NCBI GenBank assembly: GCA_028386065.3
Contig: JAKUCV010006207.1
Coordinates: 124,001-188,000 of the forward strand
DNA: 64,000 nt
Reading direction: 5' to 3'
Origin: Turnera subulata
Lineage: Eukaryota; Streptophyta; Magnoliopsida; Malpighiales; Passifloraceae
In this document: in pieces, positions 22,179 to 32,206 of the stretch
Layout: every line of letters starts with the position of its first letter
Position numbering within the stretch: position 1 is the stretch's first letter
The notes under the pieces: generated by a model
Databases searched by the model: none
Seen by the model: only the letters and a program-made list of their open reading frames with translations
What the model was told of the DNA's origin: nothing
Made by a program: the position numbers and the translations under genes

Positions 22179-25100
22179 ATGGCAAAGACCTCAAAGCAAA
22201 GCCAAAAGAACAGCACTTCTGCAAATACTAGCACAACAAACCCCACTACTACCAAAGTTAAGCGGACGAGGAAGAGTGTGCCACGAGACTCTCCCCAACG
22301 TAGCTCCATCTACAGAGGGGTTACAAGGTTGATTTTTCACATTCTCGTGTGTTTCTTTGGTGAAACTACTTTCTTCCCTTCTTTCTGGTTAAGTTTTCTT
22401 GATTTAAAGATTCACTGATGTTGTATATATATGCGCTTCAGGCATCGGTGGACGGGGCGTTATGAGGCTCATTTGTGGGACAAGAATTGCTGGAATGAAT
22501 CCCAAAACAAGAAAGGAAGACAAGGTTTGTTGATTAATTTCTCCTATATTTGATTTCTTCTCCCCTACCATTTTCTGGCAGTAATACTAATTATTTTACC
22601 ATTTTCTGGGTCTGATATGAATGGCTATATATGGTGGTCAAATTGGAATGTCACAACAGTGTATCTAGGTACGTTTTTTTGTAGACTTTATGCAATTCTT
22701 CTGTATTCAATCATTTTCACTCATATTATCTCTCATCATCAAGTTCCAATCTCCAGTTTCTTTTTTCTTAATTTTAATTTTACCTCTTTTGTTTTTCCTT
22801 CTTTGAACTACAATTAAGTGCGTTCCTGTACAGTGAACTTATTATTTTTATAATTATGGTAGTTTTATTTTGGTGTTGAAAAAACGCCCAGAATTTGAAG
22901 GGTACACTTTTTTCATTTATTTTGGAAATTAAGTGTACTTTTGATGGGTTTGTAGGGGCATATGATGATGAAGAAGCGGCTGCACATGCTTATGACTTGG
23001 CTGCATTAAAGTACTGGGGACAGGATACCATCCTTAATTTCCCTGTAAATATTTCTCTCCCAAATTACATGCTTCAATCTCGCTCTCTCTGTTCTTTTGT
23101 TTTTCATGGTCTCGAAAATTGGGTAACAATTGCAGGTTTCTACTTATGAAAGAGAGCTCAATGAGATGAGCTGTCAGTCAAAAGAAGAGTACATTGGATC
23201 CTTGAGGAGGTTAAATATCTCCAAAAACTTGAGTTCATTGGGTTATTATCCCTTTATTAATTTGAGTACTCCACTGATGTTAAATTCACAATTAACAAAA
23301 TTGGTTTTTATTTTTTTTTTATAACTGAAATTACAGAAAAAGCAGTGGGTTTTCCCGTGGGGTGTCCAAATACAGAGGCGTAGCAAGGTAATATATTATT
23401 AAAAGATAGCCTTTTGGTATATTTTCCTAATTTATGGCATGCAATCATAGAATTACGTACTATTACGTTCCCTAGCTGGCTATGTTCAAAATATTTCCTA
23501 GTAATCTATATACATTGTTAGGTGTTATCTTGCGTATACATTGTCCAATAATAATCACAGAATGACTTCATTTTTTATTTTTTTTTTCTGTTGGCTTGCT
23601 TTTTCTTAGTGGTGGTCGCTATAGGGTAACTCTTCAATCCTCTTTATCCTTTCTATGAGAGTTTGTGCCCCATTTGCACCAGGGGAAATATCTTACATCA
23701 TTGTTAACCTTAAACTTTTCTTTTTAACACTTGAAAATTCTATTTTGAAACTTTTGTGTACATTTATGCACCTGCCATTTTTGGTCATTGTAGCACAATA
23801 CTTCCACCCATATTTTCGGCAAAAGTAACTGGTGGGTTTAAAGTTTATGTATTTATTTTATGTACTGGGCTCACCTAATGTACTGGCATAATTAATTGAT
23901 ATTGTGGACTTATTACATCTCTTCTGCTTTTTTTCCCCCCCTCCTTTTCCTATGATGTATAGTGACACTGTTCTCATAAATCTGGTAATGCCAAAAATTT
24001 ATGCAGACACCACCATAATGGAAGATGGGAAGCACGAATTGGAAGAGTTTTTGGGAACAAGTATCTATACCTTGGAACATACGGTAATTTCTTTTAGGGT
24101 ATTATTAAATAGTTTCTTTCACTAAATCTTTTTTTTTTCTTTTGTTTTTCTATTGGGTGAACTGATGACAATTACACATGAATGGTGGTTGCAAAAAAAA
24201 TAATTTCTAATGCTATCTTCCCACGTAAACATTGTCAAGGTATATATTCAAGTAATTAACTTTAGTACGTGGCTTCTTGCCTACACGAGCCAACACAGTC
24301 CTATGTGTCAATAAGCAATTGCACCAAATGTCTCTATGTTCATGTCATTTTACTAAATAATCCAAAAAGTATAATACAAATTATGAATTATCCTAATCAA
24401 AGACTTTTTCAAACAAGAAACCGACTAAAAGAAATATTAAGTTCAATTCAAACGTGAATCAGGATATAACACTGGATAAAGACTTGATTGGGAAAATTTT
24501 CACTGGTTGGTTGGGATGCAGACGACCAAACCTCAACCACTTAAGTCGGGCATTAAAATTTTTCAAACTGAATGGATGCAAGTTTTCCAGCTTTTCCACC
24601 GAAATTTGCATGCTGATTAATGATATATGTTTATATGTTCACTTTTTTATTCCCAAACCGTTATTGAATTTTTTTTATATATGTACGTACTATTGTCTTA
24701 AATTGCAGCCACACAAGAGGAAGCAGCTACAGCATATGACATGGCAGCAATAGAGTACCGTGGACTTAATGCTGTTACTAACTTTGACCTTAGTCGTTAC
24801 ATAAAATGGTTACGCCCTAGTAACCAAAATAAGCCGCTACAAAACCCTGCTAGTGTTGTTAATCCTGAGCAGAATCCTAAGCCTGAGCTTGGTTTGGAGT
24901 TCATGCCCGAAGAGCATAGCTCAAGCATTGCTGAATCGGCCACCGTGCCTCCGTTGCGGCAGGGTGGTAGCAGTAGTGGCTCATCAGCATCATCTGCACT
25001 AGGCCTTCTTTTGCAATCATCGAAGTTTAAAGAAATGCTAGAGAGAACATCTTCCTCTGATTCTCCTTTGACTCCACCGGAGTCTGACCCGCCACGCCGG

Positions 25101-25232
25101 AGCTTCCCGGACTACATTCAGACTTATTTTGATTGCCAGGACTCTAGTGGGTGCACAGAGAGTGAGGAAAGTATTTTTGGAGACCTAAATCCACTTGGTC
25201 AACAAATTTTTGACTGCAACTTTGATGGCTAG
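22179..25232 (+). CDS. ADAP/WRI3: Double-AP2 transcription factor, WRI3/ADAP-WRI4 type
   Basis: Predicted nuclear DNA-binding regulator; relatives control fatty-acid/cutin or ABA-linked programmes. Coding exons: 22179-22327, 22442-22524, 22660-22668, 22956-23044, 23136-23209, 23337-23387, 24007-24083, 24709-25232. All introns are GT-AG and phases agree, giving 351 aa. AP2 repeat 1 is at about residues 43-110 ([21 protein letters not shown], then [20 protein letters not shown]). The linker has [22 protein letters not shown]2 repeat 2 is at about 146-204 ([40 protein letters not shown]). The C-terminal part is Ser-rich and acidic with [17 protein letters not shown] and [12 protein letters not shown], as in WRI3/WRI4-like proteins. 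The start is the first in-frame ATG after a CT-rich leader. The gene looks intact. Assignment to WRI3 rather than WRI4 leans on the TLP8-type neighbour. Confidence 0.93.
22660..22668 (+). other. 9-nt microexon (VYL) of the AP2 gene
   Basis: The sequence ...CAACAG|TGTATCTAG|GTACG supplies G-TG TAT CTA G, joining exon 2 (ending CAAG) to exon 4 (starting GGGCATAT). It restores the family sequence GRQ-VYL-GAYDD. The WRI1-type genes of Arabidopsis have the same 9-bp exon encoding VYL. Automatic gene finders often miss it. Confidence 0.9.
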
Positions 25233-25800
25233 ACAATACTAGAAGGCATAATTATTTATCTATCCTTGCAATATATAAATAGAGAGAGGGATTTGTGAAT
25301 ATATAGGTAAGGATGGTGGAAAAGAGAGACGATGATGAAGGAGGCTAAGCCCAAGGCAAATCAGATTCTTCTTTTCGGACACAAGCTTTGCATTCTTTCC
25401 TTCAAAGTTTGGGAAGAAGATAATTTTCTAATTTTTATTAGTTTAATTTATTTTAGATGTAGATATAGCAACAGCTGTCTTTCATTTATCAAAATACTTC
25501 TTTTAATAAGACAATTCTGGCATGTAAAAGGCCCCCGTTTTTCCTTCCTGGATTGTGTAATCTATTTTCCTTTCTACTAACTGAAACAATAAAAAATTAA
25601 GATCTAAGAATGGTACTGCTATATATGTAAGAAAAGTTCGCTTCCAAAGGATGAAATGCTAATTAAAAGTGATAGAATAGTAGTTTATGAATTTTGGATA
25701 TGTAAAAGGGAGGATGAGAGAGAAAACCTTCTGCCTTCATCCTAACCTCCTCCTTCCAAAATTTTCAATTTTCTGCTACAGTAGAGTCCCGGGCAACCCA
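25233..25800 (+). other. 3' UTR and downstream region of the AP2 gene
   Basis: No further coding is seen. AATAAA occurs at 25588-25593, a candidate polyadenylation signal about 360 bp after the stop codon. Confidence 0.4.
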
Positions 25801-26540
25801 TGCGAATTTTTAGCATAGTGGAATTCTAGAATTAGAATCGATATGGTCAAGATCGGAAAGATAGATCTATCAATGCTCGTCTTGGTTGACACGGGTCTAT
25901 AAGTCATGCTATACTGTTCAGTAACAAGTCCCTAGTTCTTTCGATTTTCTTTTTAGAGAATTCCCGTGCTTGGGAGTCCCTGATGATTAAATAAACCAAG
26001 ATTTTCCCATGACTGAACTACGATTCAGATTCAGTCTTACCGAAATCGGATTTCCTTTTCTTGCCATATGCGCTTTTTCTTTCTTTTCCCCATCTGTCTT
26101 CCCGGTCCAATGTGTCAAAGCAAGCTCTCAAAATGCTTTTTTCAATTATGAAATTGAATAGACAATAGTCAAGAATAGGCAATTTTCAATAAAATCGAAG
26201 TTGTTTTCTCCCGCGTATTCTCCATTACATTATCGGACAGTCACGTAGGGTGATAGCGATCCTGTCTTTTGATGCTTTAATCGAAGCCTTGAATGAATTC
26301 CAATTTGACTCAGCGAATCGAGTCTATTTTCCACATTCATGGGAGTGTGTCTATTTCAACTACATCAAATGATCTTTCAAATTGGTCAAGACTCTCCAGT
26401 TTATGGCCGCTTCTTAACACAGATCTAAATTCCCATCTCGTTGTTTTGCGGCACTATTTTTAGCTATTTTCCCACCCCCCAAGTTCCCGAGCTTGGGTTG
26501 CTAACCCAATTCCGCTGTGGTTCTCACACATTGTTCAAGT
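25801..26540. other. Organelle-derived DNA (plastid psbA promoter and flank)
   Basis: 25885-26015 matches the remembered chloroplast psbA promoter and leader. It has TTGACA (25886), TATAAG, TATACT (25910), then TGCTTGGGAGTCCCTGATG, ATTAAATAAACCAAGATTTT and ATGACTG. After ATGACTG it departs from psbA, so no psbA coding sequence follows. The flanks (25801-25884 and 26018-26540) read like organellar spacer, but I cannot name the source. They may be rearranged plastid DNA, or plastid DNA that passed through the mitochondrion. Confidence 0.7.
25886..26011 (+). promoter_or_regulatory. Relict psbA promoter and 5' leader in nuclear DNA
   Basis: The -35 box TTGACA, the internal TATA-like TATAAG and the -10 box TATACT keep plastid spacing, and the leader runs into the psbA ATG. 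In this location it should be non-functional. Confidence 0.7.
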
Positions 26541-26599
26541 ATCAAAGTTTCTGGTCGTGTTTGAAAGGCGTCCTCATCATCTAGGAGAATCGTAGATCT

Positions 26600-27036
26600 A
26601 GGAGGAGGAGATTTTGATGACATCCAGGCGGATCCAGAGGCAAGCCTGGGAGCGGTGGTTGCCCGCATGTACGTGGTCGGGAAGATCCTTGGTGAGCGCT
26701 GACCGTCAATAAGCCAGATCCGATCCCAACCGGATAGTGTCTAGTACATTAAAGGAGATTTTCGAATTATCCGGCAAATGAACAACATCTTCCTCAGAGG
26801 GTAAGAGCTGGAGGAAGACAAGAAGAAAGTGTTGAAAGGTTCCCCTTGGCTAGTCTCTAACCATATACTCTGCCTCAAAGGATGGTTCCCTAAGATGATT
26901 CTCAACCACGTATTATTTTGCCAAACTCTAATGTGGGTTCAAATCCATGATATACCCTCTAAATTACTTACGCTGAGAAAATTGTTAAGATTGGGGTTGT
27001 GTTCCTTGCGCTTGAATCTATGTCGGGTTGGCAAGG
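26600..27036 (+). pseudogene. LINE ORF1 (DUF4283-type) N-terminal part
   Basis: Translation shows VGKILGER, then FRIIRQMNNIFL, VLKGSPWLVSNHILCLKGW and LMWVQIHDIPSKL. This is the order seen in DUF4283 proteins encoded by plant L1 ORF1 (nucleic-acid-binding, often with a C-terminal zinc knuckle). Stops and frameshifts are present. It is cut at 27037 by the T-run of an antisense LINE and resumes at about 30047. Confidence 0.65.
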
Positions 27037-27168
27037 TTTTTTTTTTTTTTGATACTAAGCGATGACTTTATTGATGTAATAGCATGTATATTGAATCATT
27101 GCTTAGGAAATCAGACCCAGGAAATGTCAAATTACAACTCCAAGAAAAGGTGGCAGCTAAGGCCATCA

Positions 27169-27804
27169 CTACCAAAAGCCTATTGTTAAGGTTTTACTAG
27201 AACGCCAACCCCCGAACGGTTTCGGAGAGGATAAAACGGCCGCCGCACTGTATGGAAATCTTGGATACAAAGTTTTGAACCACCAGTACTCTCTTGTAAG
27301 CACCAAATCAAATCGCACGTCCGTATGTAGGGGCTTTTGTGAAAATACAAAAGCATTACATGCAAGCCAAATCATCCACAGCATGGCAACACCTAAGATC
27401 ATCCATACCTGTTCTGCTTGCCCGGAACCTGCAATCCACGGCCATTGAACAAACCAATCTTCTATACTGGCGGGTGAAATCCAGCAAACTCCCCACCACC
27501 TGCAAAGACGGTGCCAAAGCAATAGTGTAACTGGGCAGAGGAGAAAAAGATGATGAATGTCCTCTAGAGCAACATTACAGAAAGGGCACACGGACTCCCC
27601 TAACGGTAGAATACCTTGTCGGTGCAGAGAATCCCGAGTTGCAATACTCTCGTTCAGGAGGAGCCATAAGAAGCATTCAATCTTTGGAGGAGCCATATTC
27701 ATCCAAGCAAGAGGCCTCGGTCTATCAGACACGAAAGAGCACAAGCACGTGTAACCTGCCCGTACTGAATATTGTCCTTGTCCATCAAGGATCCAGAGCC
27801 ACAA
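27169..27804 (-). pseudogene. LINE ORF2 C-terminal zinc-binding domain (zf-RVT)
   Basis: The 211-residue frame has YSVRAGYTCL, PPKIECFLWLLLNE, then CPFCNVALEDIHHLFLLCP and WHRLCRWWGV. This is the CPxC...E...HLFxxCP cysteine/histidine pattern of zf-RVT domains at the end of plant LINE ORF2. Confidence 0.85.
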
Positions 27805-27877
27805 ATCCGATACACTCAGCTGAAACTACATAGAATCCAGAGCCTCCAAAATACTGAGGCATGTGTCCCTTTCCCAG

Positions 27878-28485
27878 TCATAAAGTGGTCGTGACCATCC
27901 TGAGAGGCCCAACAAGAAGCCAGCTTGATGTACCTCTAATAAGGTAAAGTTCTGCAAATAGGAGAGTCAAAAAAAGACGGCTGAACCGGTCTTTTAGATT
28001 ACCCAACGGTGACCAGGCATCATGCCAAAAGCTCACCCTTTCCCCACTACCAATACGCAATCGGAAACCGGAGTGCAAAGTTCTACCTCCCACTCCTAAA
28101 TAATGTCCACTGCGAATAATATTGGCCCATATTGAGGATACCTTCGCCATATTAAAGCAAGGAGTCATAGAGGGAACTAGAATGCCACACTTCGCAAAAA
28201 TCAAACGCTGCCACAGATGACCGTCCTGTATATGATACCAGCACACCCACTTATAGAGAAGGCAATGAGTTTTAAGCACAAGATTCTCCACACCCAACCC
28301 CCTTGTACCTTTGGTGTAGCAATACGACTCCATGCAACAAAGCAAACCTTTTTTTGTGCCCCAACACCACCCCATAAAAACTCATGTTGAATACGAATAA
28401 GTCTCTTGACAACTATTGCAGGCACTTTGAACATAGAGAAGTAGTATAACGAGAGGGACAATAGGACCGATTTGAGGAGGACCAC
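27878..28485 (-). pseudogene. LINE ORF2 region between RT and zinc-binding domain
   Basis: Two overlapping frames share the sequence. 28201-28485 carries RLIRIQHEFLWGG and 27878-28375 carries GLGVENLVLKTHCLLYKW and SGERVSFWHDAW. Both are typical post-RT segments of plant L1 ORF2. Confidence 0.7.
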
Positions 28486-28634
28486 CTGAGTAGCAAAAGA
28501 CAGAAACGCCCTTTGTAGGAGTGTATTTTTGATATGAACTTTTGAATCACCGGATCCCAGAATATCGTCATCCTCATGTTTGCTCCCAGAGGCAACCCTA
28601 AGTAAACTAAGGGCAACTTTTCAGCTTCACACAA
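28413..28634 (-). pseudogene. LINE reverse transcriptase fragment (thumb-proximal)
   Basis: LPLVYLGLPLGANMR corresponds to the conserved LPxxYLGLPLG segment downstream of YADD in plant LINE RTs. A frameshift follows, and the downstream sequence continues at 27878-28485 in other frames (for example RLIRIQHEFLWGG). Confidence 0.75.
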
Positions 28635-28876
28635 TAATATGTCAGCAAGAGAATTAACCTCCCTTTCCTCTCCTGTATACCGATACCCGCCAAACTACTT
28701 TTATGGAAATTTATACAGAGACCAGACAACATCTCAAAACAACACAGGACCCTCTTGAGCTTCATCATCAGAGGTTGTTCGGCCCTGGCAAAAAGTCACT
28801 ATCATCAACAAATTGGAGAAAAGACACAGGGACTCCATACACCATTAAAGGCACTAGTAAGTTCTGCTCTATAGCT

Positions 28877-29161
28877 TTATTGATCAAAGAAGGACAATCC
28901 TTTGGCTGCCAATAAGAATAGAAAAAGAGAGAGGGGGTCCCCTTGCTTCAATCCTTTCTGTACACCGAACTCAGAGGTGGGGGACCCGTTGATGAGTATA
29001 GAAAGTGAGGTTGAGTGTAGGCAAGCCTTAATCCAAGATAGATAACATACACCGAAGCCCATCTTACACTTCACATCTAGCAGGTATTGACATGAGATGG
29101 AATCATAAGCTTTTTTTAAATCAAGCTTCCACACCATAACTTGCGTTCTAGAGACTTTCAA
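28877..29161 (-). pseudogene. LINE reverse transcriptase fragment (palm region)
   Basis: KLDLKKAYDSISCQYL corresponds to the RT motif KLDFxKAYDSVxW, and FGVQKGLKQGDPLSLFLFLL to the GVRQGDPLSPxLF motif. The YADD catalytic motif falls after the end of this frame and is not intact in the following sequence as far as I can read. Confidence 0.75.
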
Positions 29162-30046
29162 TGTATGTATCGCTTCTAATGTGGCTAGATGGCAATCAAG
29201 GATGTGTCACCCTGCAATGAAAGTCGATTGGGTCTTGGTAATCAACTTTTCTACTACTGGCTTGAGCGGCTCTGCAAGAACCTTCGCTACAATTTTATAA
29301 AGGCCATGTACAGGATAATGGGCCTGTATTCATCAAAACCTTTAGCCTTAGTCTTTTTTTTGGTATTAGGAGCAGAGGAAGACCCCTTAGAAAGATGTCA
29401 AGTATCGAAGAAATCTTGCAACATATCTAACAGGTCCTCTTTAACAAAGTTCCATCATTTCTTGTAAAAAGAAAAATTGAACCCATCAGGTCCAAGGGCC
29501 TTTGTGCTATCACAAATCCAAACAACTGCTTTAAACTCTTCCATCGTCACTAGGCTTTCCATGGAAGCTGTAGTTGTGGCATCAATGGTAGAGAATTATA
29601 AATTAGCAATTCGTGGCTTATATATAGTATCATCCCCATATAGTTTTGAGAAGAACTTGACAGCTTCTCTTTTAATCCCATTCAGATCATAAATCTCATA
29701 GCTATTCTGAATAATACAGTGGATGCCCTTTTTCTGCCTCTATTACAAGCAGAAGTATGAAAATGGTTTGTATTACGGTCCCCCAACTTGCACCAGGTCA
29801 TGCGGGACTTTGGTGGCCACCAAATTCATCGACACCCACTAAAATGTCGCGCCAACAAACTGTGGATTTGGTGGCCACCAAATTCGTCGACACCATGGTT
29901 CAAAGACAGCTTGAAGTCGCGTCTCACACAGGAATACAAGGCTTGCCCTATGTGTAAAAATCAAAGACCTCAGATTTCTATGTTTCATTGGTGCCAACGC
30001 CCCTCTAATATTCCAAGAGATGAGACTTAAACATATCTAGGTCAAG

Positions 30047-30373
30047 TTCCGGTACAAAAGATTGGGTGAGCTTTGTTATAGGTGCGGTGTGTTGATGCAC
30101 CCAACCAGCCGGTGCTAAAAACCGAGGAAGCCTGAGGAGGGGATTGAAAAACCGTCTGAATACAGCTTGGGGCATTAGATGAGGGCCAAGGAGGTGTATG
30201 GAAAGCACTACCCGGCGAGGAAGCAACGTTTGTTGGAGGAGCAAGAATAACCAGAAGTAGAGCGGGCACCAATGCCAATGGATGCACAAAGGCCAGTCCT
30301 AGAAAATCAAACTACCACCCCACTCTCGAATGTGAAGAAACGTAAAATAGGGGAGGATCTTTTAAAGTCCTAA
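30047..30373 (+). pseudogene. LINE ORF1 C-terminal part with zinc knuckle
   Basis: Plus-strand translation gives VKFRYKRLGELCYRCG and MHPTSRC, a CX2CX4HX4C knuckle as in zf-CCHC_4. About 140 bp later it ends TTPLSNVKKRKIGEDLLKS-stop (about 30312-30373). It is the likely continuation of the ORF1 at 26600-27036. About 25 family residues between the halves are missing, so the antisense LINE insertion was accompanied by loss. The minus-strand frames at 30005-30289 are shadows. Confidence 0.6.
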
Positions 30374-30449
30374 TGCAAATAAAAGCGTGCAACAGGTTAG
30401 ATGCGGAGTCCTAGGTGGGTCTAGTATGGTGTTGCCGCATCAATTATAA

Positions 30450-31028
30450 GTAGATAGAGGTGGTTAATAGGACTTTGGGGTCCTTGTTGTGTACTGCAAT
30501 AGGTAAGAATTTAAAATCATGAGGAGAATGCTTGCCTTTAGTCAAGTTTGCTTATAATAGGAGCATTCATTCTTCCACTGGTTAATTGCTTTTGAGATTG
30601 TTTATGGCTTTAACCCACTAACCCCTATGGATTTGTTGTCTTTACCTTTACATAAGCTTGTGAGTGCAAATGGACAGTAAAGGGCCAAGCTGGTTAAGTC
30701 GATTTATGAGAAGGCACGGCTGCACATTGAAGAGAAAAACAAGAAGTATGATCAAAGAGCCAATCAAGGGCGCCGCACAGTTAGATTTGAGCCACAGGAT
30801 TGGGTTTGGGTGCACTTCCGAAAGGAGAGGTTTCCTAGACATAGGAAATCGAAGCTTGATCCACTTGGAAATAGACCATTTCAAGTCCTTGCATGCATTA
30901 GTGATAATGCTTACAAGAATGACTTGTCTGGTGAGTATAATGCAGTGCCACATTCAATGTTGCTATTCTTTCTCCCTTTGATAATGTAGGTTCATATTCA
31001 AGGGCGAACCCTTTTGAGGCAGGAGGAA
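30450..31028 (+). pseudogene. Gypsy integrase C-terminal region
   Basis: In rough frame: SWEECLPLVEFAYNRSIHS, GFNPLTPMDLL, KKYDQRANQGRRTVRFEPQD, WVWVHFRKERFPRHRKSKL, DPLGNRPFQVL and NAYKNDLSGEYN. This follows the integrase catalytic-core end and GPY/F-type C-terminal region. At least two stops interrupt it. The coding continues past the LTR start as ANPFEAGG... and into PITRARSKQLKA (31082-31120), as in elements whose pol overlaps the LTR. Confidence 0.8.
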
Positions 31029-31821
31029 TGATGCAGACAAGGATGGTGCTAGTGGTGGAGGTGATGAGCTGTCCATTCTTCAAGGGCCAATTACAAGGGC
31101 AAGGTCCAAGCAACTTAAGGCACAAGTGTTTGCACAAGTTCAAGCTTTGATCAACATTGAATTGTAAGAAGAAAAGGTGATCAAGCTAGGAGAGGAGCTC
31201 AAGAATAAGCCTGTACTCTTGTGTGAAGTCGACATGCCTGCTTGAGTAAAGTCGACATGCTTGTTGCTTTTATTTGTGTTGATGTTGACTAGGGCCTATG
31301 TTTGGGGTGAATTAGTTGTTTATTTATTATTATTGGGTCATTAGTAGCCTATTAATGGGCGAAACTATTATTTGTTATGGGATATTTTGATTATGTAATT
31401 TAGACCTTGTCCAATTTGGGGTAAGTTTTGCAAAACCAATCCAAATTGGATTAGTGAAGTCGAACAGCCTAGGGTTAGCAGGTGCTGACTTTGGCACCCT
31501 TTTTATAGGATTTTTAATTACTTTGGAAGGATAGAATATTTTGAGTAAATTTCAGAAAAGAAACTTTGGGTATTCTCTTCACAAAATCGACTACTTTGTG
31601 TGTGCAACTGAGGTCGATTTTGCTTTATTATTTTAGGGATTAGATTTACTTATCAAGCATCTTTTTTTGTGGCGTGATCAAAATTCCTTGTATTTCAATT
31701 CCGTCTTTTGAGGTGAAAGATTGTTATACTAAACCTTTCTCGTTGTGTTTGAATTTGAGAGACGGATCGGGTTAAATGCGGAGGTGCTTCAAGGTGGGTC
31801 TAGTGTGGTGTTGCCGTATCA
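31029..31821 (+). repeat. 3' LTR of the gutted gypsy element
   Basis: It is 793 bp, begins TGATGCAGAC after the purine tract and ends TTGCCGTATCA. It includes the end of the pol frame (PITRARSK...stop near 31165). Confidence 0.65.
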
Positions 31822-32206
31822 CGTCCCTTATTAGGGAAACTGTGAAGCGAGCCACACCGGCCACATGAATACAATTGCGAAGCTTGTTAACGAAATGAAA
31901 GGCTCATCTCCCATAAATGCATCGACTTCCAAGCCAAGTTGGAAGCGTCTGGCCAAAAGGACTAAGGTCCAATACCAACTAACTACCATGGAATTAATGC
32001 AAGCATTTGACATGGCAAAAAAGTCTAGCAAGGGGATGCTATACACAATCCGCAACAGGTGAAGGCAGCAAGGGCGACACAGTAAGGCCCCCTACACCGG
32101 AGTAGAGTATGTGGCGGTGGTCGGGTATTTCAAGTGCTTGAGGAGGAGAAGTACCCTGACATCTTTTGTCACTGATGAAGTGAGAAGCACCTATCCTTAA
32201 GGGTAG
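31822..32206 (+). other. Unassigned segment with a 65-codon frame
   Basis: 31865-32062 encodes 65 residues with NASTSKPSWKRLAKRTK. The SWKRLAR-like wording recalls the region after the zinc knuckle in LINE ORF1, but this is too short to assign. Confidence 0.3.

Larger units (their letters stand above)
27037..30040 (-). mobile_element. Decayed L1-type LINE (ORF2), antisense, inserted in another LINE
   Basis: Read on minus, 5' to 3': endonuclease start LISWNIRGALAPMKHRNLRSL (about 30025-29950), where most of the endonuclease is missing. Then come a linker with YEIYDLNGIKREAVKFFSKL (about 29700-29640), RT parts, and a zinc-binding C-terminal domain. The 3' end is an A-run (T-run about 27037-27050 on +). 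Many stops and frameshifts are present. I could not find a target-site duplication. Confidence 0.75.
30379..31821 (+). mobile_element. Gutted Ty3/gypsy element (LTR end, integrase tail, 3' LTR)
   Basis: A short 5' LTR relic ends GTGGGTCTAGTATGGTGTTGCCGCATCA (30407-30434 region). It jumps almost directly to the integrase C-terminal half, then to a tract GAGGCAGGAGGAA and a 3' LTR at 31029-31821 that ends GTGTTGCCGTATCA. The LTR ends match those of the antisense element at 53261-58753 (TGATGCA...GCCGTATCA), so both belong to one lineage. Confidence 0.7.

Noticed and set aside
26009..26060. psbA coding sequence after the plastid promoter
   Set aside because: Only ATGACTG agrees; the following codons do not match psbA.
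30005..30289. Two minus-strand frames of 81 and 94 residues
   Set aside because: The plus strand here encodes the LINE ORF1 zinc knuckle (LCYRCG...H...C) and tail; the minus frames are shadows.
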